Origin: a virus
Virus record (IMG/VR): IMGVR_UViG_3300025652_000289
Span: 1 to 32,299 of that record
Strand: one strand, 5' to 3'
Length of the DNA: 32,299 nt
Shown here: positions 1-7,297 of the stretch, piece after piece
How positions within the stretch are numbered: the first letter of the stretch is position 1
Layout of the letters: the number at the start of each line of letters is the position of its first letter
Made by a program: the position numbers and the translations under genes
Notes under the pieces: model-generated
What the model saw: the letters and a program-made list of their open reading frames with translations, nothing else
The model's database searches: none
What the model was told of the DNA's origin: nothing

Positions 1-607
1 GGCGAAGCAACAGGAACTATATCTAGTGTAGATGGCACAAGTAATGTTAGTGGTGCTTTGACTTTAGATAATAATTCAGTTACAGGTAAAGTTTTAACAG
101 GATTAACTTCACCATCTGCAAGTTCAGTATTAGCAACTGATACAATAGTTCAAGGATTTGGAAAATTACAATCACAAGTAAATGGTTTAGCAGGTGGTTT
201 AAGATTTATAGGAAGTTGGGATGCCGATACAAATTCACCTGTTTTAAGTGATGGAGGTGGAGAATCAGCTTCAGGTACTACAACAGGTGTTGCTACAAAT
301 AAATTAATAGATAGTAACGCTTCTTTTACTTCAGCAGTTTTAAATGATAAAGTGGTAAATCAAGTAGATGGTCAAACAGCTACTGTAAGTGCAGTAGATA
401 ATGGACAACAACTTACATTAAGTGCTGATATAATGTTAAGTGGTGAAGCATACACAATAGACAACCCACCTTATATAACACAAGGACATTATTATGTTGT
501 TAGTAATGGTGGTGCTACAAATTTAAATGGTATTAGTTCTTGGTCTATTGGTGATTGGGTTATTGCAGGTGCAAACAACGAATGGACTAAATTAGACCAT
601 TCACAAG
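1..607 (+). repeat. Left copy of imperfect 607-bp terminal repeat
   Basis: Aligns without gaps to 31693-32299 with 28 mismatches by my count (about 95% identity). 23 codons differ, 18 of them synonymously, so both copies are under protein-level selection. It probably marks the closure of a circular genome assembled from close strains. Two tandem paralogous fibre genes are the alternative. Confidence 0.9.
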
Positions 608-3483
608 TAGACGGAACAGGAACAACAGGAAATTTAACTAAATGGTCATCAACAAGTGTAATAGCAGATTCAATAGTTTCAGAATCAGGAACAGCAATAA
701 CAGTAGCAGGAGCATTAACAACAAATACTAATTTAAGTTCAACAGGAAACTTTGCAGTAAACACCGATAAATTTACAGCTAATGCAACTTCAGGTAATGT
801 TGCTTTTACAGGAGATTTAGCAATCAATACAGATAAGTTTACAGTAAATGCTACAAATGGAGATACAGTAGTTGCAGGAGATTTAACTACAACAGCAGGT
901 TATTTACAATTAGGAGCAGTTGCTTTGCCAGGTGCAGGAGTAGCAGCTATAACTAATAGGTCATCAGACAATTCTTTATATATACAAACATCTTCAGGTA
1001 ACACAGCTTATTTATTAGATGGCTCACAAAATACAATGTATTCTGCAGCAAATACTGCCCATAATTTTTATATAAGTAATGTACCAAAACTTACAATAGA
1101 CAGTTTAGGAAACTCAACTTTTGCAGGAACAATATCATCAAAAGATATATCTATAAAACAATCAGATGATTCAGGTTTTGATGGTGGTTTAATTATAGAA
1201 AGAAGTGCTAATACACAAAAACTTGTTATTGGTATGGATGGGGGTGCTATTAATTTTAATAGTCCAGATGGTTTAAGTTATAAATTTAGAAATAATGGAA
1301 CAGAAAAAGCAAGTATAGATGGTTCTGGTAACGCAACTTTTGCAGGGAATGTAAATATTGGACCAGATGCTTTAGACATACAACTAAAAGCAGCTTCAAA
1401 TAATAGTGGCAAAAACTTAATTTATTTACGAGGAAATGCTACTGGAGATAAAGCTGAAATTTCTTTAAACCATTATGGGTATGCTAATATGTTTATTGGT
1501 ATGGGAACAACTGCAAATACAGTTATGTCTTTAACTGCAACCTCAGGAGGAACAGATGGAATAATTATAGATACATCTGGAAACGTAGGAATAGGAGGTT
1601 CACCTGACAACTTGTTAACTTTACAAGGTACTGCAGGTTCAACACATCAAAGGTTTAAAGAAGCAAGTTCAACAATAGGTTTTATAGGTGGTGCAAATGG
1701 AATTATATCCTCACACGATGGGAAATTAGCATTAAGGGCTGAGTCAGGTTTGGTATTAAGTAGTCAAGGAAATGCAGCAGATGTTGTAATAAGTTCTGGA
1801 AATGTAGGAATTGGAGGAGGCACAATAGAGGGTAAATTAAGTATAGATTATACTGCTGCTGAACTACCAACATCAGGAACAACATCTAATTCTGCTATAC
1901 AAGTAACAAGCAGTTTAAATAATCAATTAAATTTAGGTTTAAATACAGTAAGTGGTAGTTATGGAGCATATATTCAAGCGAGTGATAATAATTTAGCTGT
2001 ACCATATCCTTTAAACTTACAACCAAATGGTGGAAATGTAGGAATATCAACGACTTCGCCTGATTATAAATTAGAAATTGAAAGCACAAGTGATGCAGAT
2101 TTAGTTTCTATAAAAAGCACAGCTATTGCTAATAATACTCAAATGAGATTGGGTATTAGTGGTAATGATTCTGTTATTAGTGGTACAGGTGGTTCAACTG
2201 GAAGTTTAGTTTTTAAAACTTATGGTTCGGAAAGAGCGCGTATAACATCTGGGGGTATTGTACAAATTAACACTAATGCAGCTAAAACAAGCACAAGCAC
2301 AGCAGAATTTGCTTCTTTTGGTCAATCTAATGAAGCAACCAATTACAGCACCTTGCAAATGTATACAAAAGGTGGTGCAAGTCAAGCTGATAGAAGTGTA
2401 TTTTTCCAAACAATAGAATCAGGAGTAGCAAATGCAGGTAACATTGTACTACAACCAAGTGGTGGAAATATAGGAATAAGTACAGGAAACAATATACCTG
2501 ATGCTCTTTTAACACTTGAAGCATCTTCACATAATCAAGCATTTGCAGGTAAAAGAGATGCAACTAATTATTTGTGGTTTTTAAGAAATGAAAACAACTC
2601 TGGTAGATTTCAAATGTATAATAGTAGTAGTGCTCAAACAATAGAATTTACAGGTGCAGATGGAGCAGCAACTTTTGCAGGAAATGTTTCTGGTTCTAAT
2701 TTAACTGCTTCAGTAAGATTATTTTCAGGTGATGGAGGTAACAAAACCAATCCAATGATAGCAAATGGTAGCGACCAAGATACAGGAATATTTTTTCCTT
2801 CAGCTAATGTTATGGCTTTTACTGCAGGTGATACTGAAGCACTAAGATTTACAGGTGCAAACTCAACTTTTGCAGGAAATGTAGGGATAAATTATACAGG
2901 ACCATTTAATCAAATATCTGGAACAGAAACAACTTTAGCTATTTCAAATGGAAATATAGCTTCTTTGTATTTAAATAATACTCACAGCAATGGACATAAT
3001 CATATAATAACAAGTGGAACTGATGGTGCTTTAGGATTTTATGATAAAACAGCAGGAGCAACAAGAATGAGTATTACAAGTGGGGGGGCTGTACAACCTG
3101 GAGGTGATAATAATCAAAATTTAGGTTCTGCTTTTTTGAGATGGTCAGTTGTTTATTCAGCCAATGGTGTCAACACATCAGATGAAACTTTAAAAGAAAA
3201 TATAAAAGAATGTGATTTAGGAATTGATTTTATAGATTCATTAAAACCAAAGTCATATAATTTAAAAGGTTTAAAAGAAGATAATGATGCTTATGGTAAA
3301 AAACGATATGGTTTAATTGCTCAAGATATATTACAAACTGGATTAAAGGATTCTGTATTTGGTAAAAAAGATGGAGAATATGGATTAAGTTATAATGATT
3401 TAATTGCACCAATGATAAAAGCAATACAAGAACTAAAAGCAGAAGTAGAATTATTAAAGCAAGAATGTAAATGTAAAAATTAG
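1..3483 (+). CDS. Tail fibre, C-terminal part, with S74 autoproteolytic chaperone (5' end outside window)
   Basis: The frame is open from base 1, so no start is assigned; a TTG at 58 is not a convincing start. The 1,160 visible residues are low-complexity beta-rich fibre sequence with recurring short motifs such as ATFAGNV and GNVGIG, typical of trimeric beta-helical fibres. The last ~100 residues match the Peptidase_S74 intramolecular chaperone: the motif SDETLKENI starts at visible residue 1060, giving the Ser-Lys dyad five residues apart (S1060, K1065) known from endosialidase-type fibres. It should trimerise the fibre and then cleave itself off. A C-terminal coiled coil ends in CKCKN. The N-terminal 202 residues nearly duplicate the product at the right end of the window (30556 onward). 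If the genome is circular, both are one fibre of about 1,539 residues. Role: receptor binding at the tail tip (inferred). Confidence 0.9.
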   Translation, partial: GEATGTISSVDGTSNVSGALTLDNNSVTGKVLTGLTSPSASSVLATDTIVQGFGKLQSQVNGLAGGLRFIGSWDADTNSPVLSDGGGESASGTTTGVATNKLIDSNASFTSAVLNDKVVNQVDGQTATVSAVDNGQQLTLSADIMLSGEAYTIDNPPYITQGHYYVVSNGGATNLNGISSWSIGDWVIAGANNEWTKLDHSQVDGTGTTGNLTKWSSTSVIADSIVSESGTAITVAGALTTNTNLSSTGNFAVNTDKFTANATSGNVAFTGDLAINTDKFTVNATNGDTVVAGDLTTTAGYLQLGAVALPGAGVAAITNRSSDNSLYIQTSSGNTAYLLDGSQNTMYSAANTAHNFYISNVPKLTIDSLGNSTFAGTISSKDISIKQSDDSGFDGGLIIERSANTQKLVIGMDGGAINFNSPDGLSYKFRNNGTEKASIDGSGNATFAGNVNIGPDALDIQLKAASNNSGKNLIYLRGNATGDKAEISLNHYGYANMFIGMGTTANTVMSLTATSGGTDGIIIDTSGNVGIGGSPDNLLTLQGTAGSTHQRFKEASSTIGFIGGANGIISSHDGKLALRAESGLVLSSQGNAADVVISSGNVGIGGGTIEGKLSIDYTAAELPTSGTTSNSAIQVTSSLNNQLNLGLNTVSGSYGAYIQASDNNLAVPYPLNLQPNGGNVGISTTSPDYKLEIESTSDADLVSIKSTAIANNTQMRLGISGNDSVISGTGGSTGSLVFKTYGSERARITSGGIVQINTNAAKTSTSTAEFASFGQSNEATNYSTLQMYTKGGASQADRSVFFQTIESGVANAGNIVLQPSGGNIGISTGNNIPDALLTLEASSHNQAFAGKRDATNYLWFLRNENNSGRFQMYNSSSAQTIEFTGADGAATFAGNVSGSNLTASVRLFSGDGGNKTNPMIANGSDQDTGIFFPSANVMAFTAGDTEALRFTGANSTFAGNVGINYTGPFNQISGTETTLAISNGNIASLYLNNTHSNGHNHIITSGTDGALGFYDKTAGATRMSITSGGAVQPGGDNNQNLGSAFLRWSVVYSANGVNTSDETLKENIKECDLGIDFIDSLKPKSYNLKGLKEDNDAYGKKRYGLIAQDILQTGLKDSVFGKKDGEYGLSYNDLIAPMIKAIQELKAEVELLKQECKCKN

Positions 3484-3515
3484 TATATTTATATCTTAAT
3501 CATAAAATTAATAAA

Positions 3516-3749
3516 ATGTCAAAAATTACAAAAGAAGAATTAAAAGAATTACAAGAACAACAAGGTAAGCTAAATGCTATTAAACACGATATTGGTTTAT
3601 TAAGCACACAAATACATAGCTTAAACCATATGTACGCTGAAGAAATTTCTAAACAAGAAGAAAGTAAAAAAGGTTTAGAAGAATCTTACGGCAAAATAAA
3701 CATAGACCTAAAGGATGGGTCATATGAAGAAATCAAAGAAGAAAAATAA
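3516..3749 (+). CDS. Small coiled-coil protein, function unknown
   Basis: 77 residues, charged and heptad-like (KEELKELQEQQGKLNAIK at the start), ending in an acidic segment GSYEEIKEEK. No signal peptide or membrane segment. It lies 32 bases after the fibre stop and overlaps the next small gene by one base (TAATG), so it is probably cotranscribed with fibre and lysis genes. I recall similar short proteins in marine flavophage genomes next to endolysins, but know no assigned function. A structural accessory or lysis-associated role is only a guess. Confidence 0.8.
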   Translation: MSKITKEELKELQEQQGKLNAIKHDIGLLSTQIHSLNHMYAEEISKQEESKKGLEESYGKINIDLKDGSYEEIKEEK

Positions 3750-3913
3750 TGAGTTTTCAGGATATGAAATTGTATGCAATGAATTTTTCAGCGTTTACGT
3801 TGAGTTTTACTAATATTGATATGGTGTTAAAGATAATACTACTTACAGTTACTATCCTATACACAACTCACAAATGGTATTTAATGTATGAAAAAAATAA
3901 GCGAAAACATTAG
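3749..3913 (+). CDS. Small single-TM membrane protein in lysis cluster
   Basis: 54 residues, starting by a TAATG overlap with the gene before and overlapping the endolysin start by 26 bases. Residues about 23-41 (IDMVLKIILLTVTILYTTH) form one hydrophobic segment followed by a positively charged tail ending EKNKRKH, suggesting N-out/C-in insertion or a pinholin-like peptide. The 135-base gap between 3749 and 3888 would otherwise be unexplained, and both junctions are tight, which supports it as real. Function could be holin-accessory or spanin-like, but there is no diagnostic motif. Confidence 0.7.
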   Translation: MSFQDMKLYAMNFSAFTLSFTNIDMVLKIILLTVTILYTTHKWYLMYEKNKRKH

Positions 3914-4349
3914 TTATAAAGAAGCTACACATTCTGCAACTGCTAAAAAGTTAGGTTTGCAAAACAAACCAAGCAAAGAGCATATTAAAAATATGGAAAC
4001 TTTAGCTGAAAAAGTTTTCCAACCTTTACGAGAATGGGTAGGTGGTCCAATAAAAGTTAATAGTTTTTATAGGTCTAATGAATTAAATACAGCTATAAAA
4101 GGAAGTTTTAAAAGTAATCATTTAACAGGTCAAGCCATAGATATTACTTCAATTGGTAGTAAAACAAATTTAGAAATGTTTCATTATATAAAAGATAATT
4201 TAGATTTTGACCAACTAATTTGGGAGTTTGGTGAAGAGCCAATTTGGTTACATATATCATACAAAAATAAAAAAAACAATAGAAAACAGGTATTAGTAAC
4301 TAAAAAACAAGGTAAATATTTTACTTACCAAGATTGTAAAGATTGCTAA
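3888..4349 (+). CDS. Endolysin, M15-type peptidase
   Basis: 153 residues matching the zinc peptidase family M15 (D-Ala-D-Ala carboxypeptidase-like, Peptidase_M15_3 type). The signature SNHLTGQAIDI gives zinc ligands H78 and D85, and WLHIS gives the third ligand H122. SFYRS at 59-63 is the usual preceding strand. The protein should cut peptidoglycan cross-links or stem peptides at the end of infection. There is no signal peptide, so it needs a holin, and a 3-TM holin lies downstream at 5081. The next small ORF begins in a TAATG overlap. The length is normal for single-domain phage M15 endolysins. Confidence 0.9.
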   Translation: MKKISENISYKEATHSATAKKLGLQNKPSKEHIKNMETLAEKVFQPLREWVGGPIKVNSFYRSNELNTAIKGSFKSNHLTGQAIDITSIGSKTNLEMFHYIKDNLDFDQLIWEFGEEPIWLHISYKNKKNNRKQVLVTKKQGKYFTYQDCKDC

Positions 4350-4507
4350 TGAAATATGAGTTTGCTATAATAGATAGGTTTTTTATAGGACCTCTAATTG
4401 GTTTTAGCTATTATGGTAAAGATAATGATAGAGATTTTGAGGAGTTAAATTTATATTTAATTTTTATAGTATTACATTTTAAATTTTATAATAATGCCAA
4501 TACCTAA
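4349..4507 (+). CDS. Small hydrophobic protein, unknown
   Basis: 52 residues, starting in a TAATG overlap with the endolysin stop and overlapping the next small ORF by 14 bases. The N-terminal half contains an aromatic segment (DRFFIGPLIGFSYYG), then acidic residues, then a hydrophobic stretch ELNLYLIFIVLHFKFY near the C-terminus that could be a short membrane helix. No recognised family. Support comes from the tight junctions and the absence of another gene here. Confidence 0.5.
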   Translation: MKYEFAIIDRFFIGPLIGFSYYGKDNDRDFEELNLYLIFIVLHFKFYNNANT

Positions 4508-4625
4508 GAAAAAACAAGGAGAAAAACAAAAAGATTATATGATGCGATGTGTACCTCAATTAATGAAGTATCATCCTGAAAAACAAGCTGTAGCTATTTG
4601 CTATAAATCATACAAAAATGAATAA
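4494..4625 (+). CDS. Small basic conserved phage protein (RC..L..HPEKQAVAIC)
   Basis: 43 residues, lysine-rich, with the pattern MMRCVPQLMKYHPEKQAVAI followed by a second cysteine and KSY. From memory, this RC...L...P.QAVAIC arrangement recurs in short phage and phage-protease-associated peptides; its role is unknown and the two cysteines are its most conserved-looking residues. It overlaps the following membrane protein gene by 8 bases, so translation is probably coupled. Confidence 0.72.
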   Translation: MPIPKKKQGEKQKDYMMRCVPQLMKYHPEKQAVAICYKSYKNE

Positions 4626-4905
4626 AAAAGTAAATTTAGATATTGATAATGATGGTAAACCAGATTTAAGTTTAGATTTAAAAACTATTATTATGGTTGT
4701 TGGTGGTATTGTAAGTTTAACTATGACTTATTCTACACTTACAAAACAAATAGAATTAAATAAACAAGAAATAGAGGTGGCTAAAAAATTACCACCACAA
4801 CAATCACACGATTTATTAGAACAAAAAATACAATTTTTAGAAAATAAAATTGATGTTGAAGCTAAACGATTAGATAAAATAGAAGATAAAATATACAAAA
4901 GATGA
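4618..4905 (+). CDS. Membrane-anchored coiled-coil protein with a DxDxDG loop (XhlA-like holin accessory?)
   Basis: 95 residues in three parts: an N-terminal DIDNDGKPD segment (D8, D10, D12, G13, D16) matching the EF-hand/dockerin calcium loop pattern DxDxDGxxD; one transmembrane helix at about 23-41 (KTIIMVVGGIVSLTMTYST); and a C-terminal coiled coil (about 45-95). TM plus coiled coil in a lysis cluster resembles haemolysin XhlA-type accessory proteins, which work with holins, but the order of parts is reversed relative to XhlA. It overlaps its neighbours on both sides (ATGA at the 3' end). Confidence 0.8.
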   Translation: MNKKVNLDIDNDGKPDLSLDLKTIIMVVGGIVSLTMTYSTLTKQIELNKQEIEVAKKLPPQQSHDLLEQKIQFLENKIDVEAKRLDKIEDKIYKR

Positions 4906-4982
4906 ACAAGGTAATTGAGTTGTTCTTTATGATAATAATTATATTAGTGATTGGCTCATTTACAGTTTTACCTTTAAATTAA
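4902..4982 (+). CDS. Tiny TM peptide (26 aa)
   Basis: Starts in an ATGA overlap with the preceding stop and encodes 26 residues, nearly all one hydrophobic helix (ELFFMIIIILVIGSFTVL). The gene context (between two other membrane-protein genes) and the perfect overlap make it plausible. The short length means chance cannot be excluded. It could act as a pinholin-like or regulatory membrane peptide (inference). Confidence 0.42.
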   Translation: MNKVIELFFMIIIILVIGSFTVLPLN

Positions 4983-4986
4983 AATT

Positions 4987-5145
4987 ATGGAAATTATAAA
5001 ACATTTATTAGGAATTTGTGGCGAAAGTCATATTAACATTTATACAATTATTTTATCAATAATTATTTTAAAATTTATTTATGAAAAAAATACTAGCAAA
5101 GATATTTGGTGGAGCAGCAGGTGGAGTAGCAGAAAAAATAAGTAA
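4987..5145 (+). CDS. Small TM protein (52 aa) overlapping the holin gene
   Basis: The N-terminal part (MEIIKHLLGICGESHINIYT) is followed by a hydrophobic helix (about 18-31). The C-terminal 20 residues are Trp/Ser/Arg-rich and overlap the first 65 bases of the 3-TM holin gene in another frame, so that end may be only tolerated coding. I recall comparable short 'HLLG.CGE' membrane proteins beside holins in flavophages. A holin antagonist or second holin is a reasonable but unproven guess. Confidence 0.58.
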   Translation: MEIIKHLLGICGESHINIYTIILSIIILKFIYEKNTSKDIWWSSRWSSRKNK

Positions 5146-5476
5146 TATAATAGCTAAACATACTTTTTCAAAAGAAGATAGAGCTAAATTTGAAAAAGAG
5201 ATAACAGAAGTATTTATTAAAGCCGAAGCCGATATGCAACAAAATGTTACTGAAAGGTGGAAAACTGATATGTCTAGTGATAGTTGGTTAAGTAAAAATG
5301 TAAGACCAATGGTATTAATTTTTTTGGTTATATCAACAGTTTTAATGGTATTTATTGATGCAGGTGTAATATCATTTAATGTAAAAGACACTTGGATAGA
5401 CCTCTTACAACTTGTTTTAATAACAGTTATAGGCGCTTACTTTGGTGGTAGGTCTTTTGAAAAAATAAAAAAATAA
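5081..5476 (+). CDS. Holin, GTA-type 3-TM family
   Basis: 131 residues resembling the 'holin of 3TMs, for gene-transfer release' family: an amphipathic N-terminus with a glycine-rich segment (IFGGAAGGVAEKI), an acidic middle ending in the hallmark DMSSDSWLSKNVRPMVLIFL (about 64-83), then two strong membrane segments (about 77-96 and 109-126) and a short basic tail. It should form inner-membrane lesions that release the M15 endolysin. It is the last gene before a 207-base non-coding stretch. Confidence 0.85.
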   Translation: MKKILAKIFGGAAGGVAEKISNIIAKHTFSKEDRAKFEKEITEVFIKAEADMQQNVTERWKTDMSSDSWLSKNVRPMVLIFLVISTVLMVFIDAGVISFNVKDTWIDLLQLVLITVIGAYFGGRSFEKIKK

Positions 5477-5497
5477 TTGGACTTAAACTAATTTTTA

Positions 5498-5505
5498 TAT
5501 ATTTG
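5498..5505 (+). promoter_or_regulatory. Bacteroidetes-type -7 box TATATTTG
   Basis: TATATTTG fits the Bacteroidetes -7 consensus TAnnTTTG. The -33 region is weak (ATTG at 5476-5479, spacer 18). Transcription would begin near 5512, leaving a leader of about 170 bases before the NinG gene. That leader includes a G6 run and the mirror repeat. Confidence 0.6.
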
Positions 5506-5602
5506 TCACATACAACGACAGACGTATAAACTTGCACAACCTAAAAAAGATGGACGGTGCTTGGACCAGGTAATTTGAAAATTTGTTTTTTATAGGGGGG
5601 TT

Positions 5603-5662
5603 TTTTCTTTCTTTTCTTTTATTTTCTTCTGGTTACTTGTTTTATTTTCTTTTCTTTCTTTT
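5603..5662. repeat. Polypyrimidine mirror repeat (possible H-DNA)
   Basis: Positions 5603-5625 read backwards on the same strand are identical to 5640-5662: the C positions 5607, 5611, 5616 mirror 5658, 5654, 5649, and A5621 mirrors A5644. The symmetry continues inward to 5629/5636 with one mismatch (5626/5639), leaving a 6-base centre. Homopyrimidine mirror repeats are the known requirement for intramolecular triplex (H-DNA); each arm has one purine interruption. Confidence 0.85.
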
Positions 5663-5683
5663 AAATTATATTATATTTATTAA

Positions 5684-6076
5684 GTGAAAAAAATATCTAG
5701 AAAAAATTTAGTAAAAAGGTTAGACAAAGTTTTTAGTTTATATATTAGACTAAGAGAAGCTGACAATGAAATGGTAGAATGTTTTACTTGTGGTAAAATA
5801 AGTCATTATAAAAAAAATATGCAATGTGGACATTTTCAAAGTAGAGGTGCTTATTCTACTAGGTGGGATGTAGTTAATTGTCAAGTACAATGTTATGGCT
5901 GTAATGTTATGCAACAAGGGAAACAATATCAATTTGGGTTAAATTTAGAAAAAAAATATGGTAAGGGAATTGCAGAAGAATTACTTATAAAATCCAAACA
6001 AACAGTTAAATATAGTAATGATGATTTGAAAGAAATGATTTTATTTTATAATAATTTGGTAAATCAATTTATATAA
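5684..6076 (+). CDS. ninG: NinG/Rap-like recombination protein (HNH-like zinc fold)
   Basis: 130 residues starting at GTG (5684); no upstream ATG is available. Matches the lambda NinG (Rap) family, a structure-specific endonuclease acting on recombination and Holliday junctions: CFTCGK (C33, C36), QCGHFQSRG (C48, H50), then C66 and QCYGCN (C70, C73) form the metal-binding HNH-like core. It has its own leader and is followed by a terminator at 6118. It probably resolves intermediates made by the ERF annealing protein encoded just downstream. Confidence 0.88.
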   Translation: MKKISRKNLVKRLDKVFSLYIRLREADNEMVECFTCGKISHYKKNMQCGHFQSRGAYSTRWDVVNCQVQCYGCNVMQQGKQYQFGLNLEKKYGKGIAEELLIKSKQTVKYSNDDLKEMILFYNNLVNQFI

Positions 6077-6117
6077 TATATCTTTGAGTTGTTCTGTTTC
6101 GTTTTGTCTTTGTTAAA

Positions 6118-6149
6118 GAGGGGTTAATTAATTTTAACCCTTTTTTTTT
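6118..6149 (+). terminator. Rho-independent terminator after ninG
   Basis: GGGTTAA (6121-6127) pairs with TTAACCC (6134-6140) across a 6-base loop, followed by a run of nine T. It separates the upstream (lysis/ninG) unit from the erf operon promoter at 6169. Confidence 0.85.
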
Positions 6150-6168
6150 ATATTAAATCTTTTTTTTG

Positions 6169-6176
6169 TATATTTG
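6169..6176 (+). promoter_or_regulatory. Bacteroidetes-type -7 box for the erf operon
   Basis: TATATTTG lies directly after the ninG terminator and 22 bases before the ATG at 6199. The -33 position falls in the T-run of the terminator, so that element is degenerate. The position in the only gap before a gene run supports it. Confidence 0.7.
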
Positions 6177-6198
6177 TTTTAAATACAAAATATATACA

Positions 6199-6324
6199 AT
6201 GGACAAAACAATATCATACGAACAACATTTTATTTTGGTGGAATATTATCAAAAAAAAATACAAGAATTAGAAGCAAAATTAGAAGTCCAACAAATAAAC
6301 TCAAATAAATATAACGAAATATGA
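6199..6324 (+). CDS. Small coiled-coil leader protein of the erf operon
   Basis: 41 residues, first gene after the 6169 promoter, overlapping erf by ATGA. The C-terminal two thirds is a predicted coiled coil (YYQKKIQELEAKLEVQQ). No family recognised. The spacing to the promoter (22 bases) and coupling to erf make it likely translated. It could be a partner or simply a translational coupler for erf. Confidence 0.6.
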   Translation: MDKTISYEQHFILVEYYQKKIQELEAKLEVQQINSNKYNEI

Positions 6325-6833
6325 AACAAAACATTTATACTAAATTATTTGACCTACAAAATGAATTAGGAACAATAAGTAAAGATGCTACTAATCCTTT
6401 TTACAAATCAAAATATTTTGACATTAATTCATTAATAGGACAATTAAAACCATTATTACAAAAACATAATTTAATTTTATTACAACCTATAACTGACAAC
6501 CAAGTAAGGAGTATTATTTACGATTTAGATGGTGGCTCAGTAGAATCATCAATGCCTTTACCTACTGATTTAGATGCACAAAAATTAGGAAGTGCTATTA
6601 CATATTTTCGTAGATACACATTACAATCTTTATTGGCACTACAAGCTGTTGATGATGATGGTAATTTAGCATCAAAAACAACTAAACCTAAATTAATTGA
6701 CAATACACCACAATTTAAAAATGCTTTAGAGGGTATGTCAAAAAAAGGTTATACTATAAATGATATAAAAAAACATTATACATTAACTAAAGAAATTGAA
6801 AGTAAATTATTAAATTTTAAAATAGATGAGTAA
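6321..6833 (+). CDS. erf: ERF-family single-strand annealing recombinase
   Basis: 170 residues of the ERF superfamily (P22 Erf-type annealing proteins, which form rings on ssDNA and drive RecA-independent recombination or circularisation). The diagnostic region is GSAITYFRRYTLQSLLAL at 90-107 followed by DDDGN, with an N-terminal NPFYKSKY (25-32) also typical. The C-terminal ~45 residues are lysine-rich and probably bind DNA or partners. Starts in an ATGA overlap and is followed by an RHH-like gene and an SSB-like gene. Together these form a recombination operon. Confidence 0.92.
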   Translation: MKQNIYTKLFDLQNELGTISKDATNPFYKSKYFDINSLIGQLKPLLQKHNLILLQPITDNQVRSIIYDLDGGSVESSMPLPTDLDAQKLGSAITYFRRYTLQSLLALQAVDDDGNLASKTTKPKLIDNTPQFKNALEGMSKKGYTINDIKKHYTLTKEIESKLLNFKIDE

Positions 6834-6954
6834 ATTAGATGCCGCTTTGTTACTTAAACTTAACCAAAAAGATAAAGATTGGTTAACAGAAAAAGCAAAA
6901 GAAAAAAGAATGTCTTTATCAGGATATATTAGAACAGAATTATTAAACAATTAA
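6826..6954 (+). CDS. Ribbon-helix-helix-like small protein
   Basis: 42 residues overlapping the erf stop by 8 bases. The second half (DWLTEKAKEKRMSLSGYIRT, then ELLNN) has the helix-turn-helix pattern of Arc/MetJ/CopG ribbon-helix-helix proteins, including the S-x-S-x-Y/F-IR motif at the second helix start. Such proteins bind DNA as dimers, often autoregulating their operon. The N-terminal beta strand is short, so this assignment is tentative. Confidence 0.65.
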   Translation: MSKLDAALLLKLNQKDKDWLTEKAKEKRMSLSGYIRTELLNN

Positions 6955-6965
6955 ATATATAAATT

Positions 6966-7259
6966 ATGGGAGCAATTATTAATGCAAGTATCGATGTAAG
7001 TAAATTACCTAAAGAAAAATTTGTCAAAGGAAAAGATGGACGAGTTTGGTATAGGTTTACAATATCGTTAAACGATGAAACAAGATATGGAAACAATGTT
7101 TCTTTATCTGATTCACAAACAAAAGAGGAAAGAGAAGCGAAAGCTAAAAAAACCTATTTTGGTAATGGTCAAGTGGTTTGGACAAATGGACAAATTTCTG
7201 TGGCTGAAAAAGAAGAAGTGGTCGAATCAACCACTAAAAACGATGATTTACCTTTTTAA
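6966..7259 (+). CDS. ssb: SSB-like single-stranded DNA-binding protein
   Basis: 97 residues. The C-terminus TKNDDLPF is the acidic SSB tip (DDLPF, residues 93-97) that recruits partner proteins. The body is beta-rich with conserved-looking VWYRFTISLNDETRYGNNVS (28-47) and YFGNGQVVW, compatible with a short OB fold, though it lacks an obvious canonical SSB core. It follows erf and the RHH-like gene and is closed by a terminator at 7363. It would protect ssDNA for ERF and replication proteins. Confidence 0.75.
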   Translation: MGAIINASIDVSKLPKEKFVKGKDGRVWYRFTISLNDETRYGNNVSLSDSQTKEEREAKAKKTYFGNGQVVWTNGQISVAEKEEVVESTTKNDDLPF

Positions 7260-7297
7260 TATTATACTACTATTGGAAAGATAGTTTAATATTAATC

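Larger units (their letters stand above)
5477..5683. other. 207-bp non-coding region between holin and NinG genes
   Basis: No credible ORF. From left to right it holds the TATATTTG box, a mixed-composition segment (5511-5575) with GCAC/GTGC pairing potential (5537/5552) and the 9-mer AGACGTATA (5520-5528), a GGGGGG run at 5595-5600, and a long polypyrimidine tract with mirror symmetry (5603-5662). Candidates are an origin, a packaging site or a regulatory leader RNA. None has sequence-level proof. Confidence 0.7.

Noticed and set aside
5068-5391. Minus-strand ORF opposite the holin gene
   Set aside because: Its frame is the complement of a convincing 3-TM holin; all other genes are on the + strand and no promoter is visible for it.
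5577-5611. Possible terminator around the G6 run
   Set aside because: GAAAA and TTTTTTC could pair, but the stem would be only A-T pairs with a long G-containing loop, too weak to call.
7075-7284. Second + strand ORF overlapping ssb
   Set aside because: It is fully inside the SSB-like gene in another frame, very Lys-rich, and lacks any family likeness.
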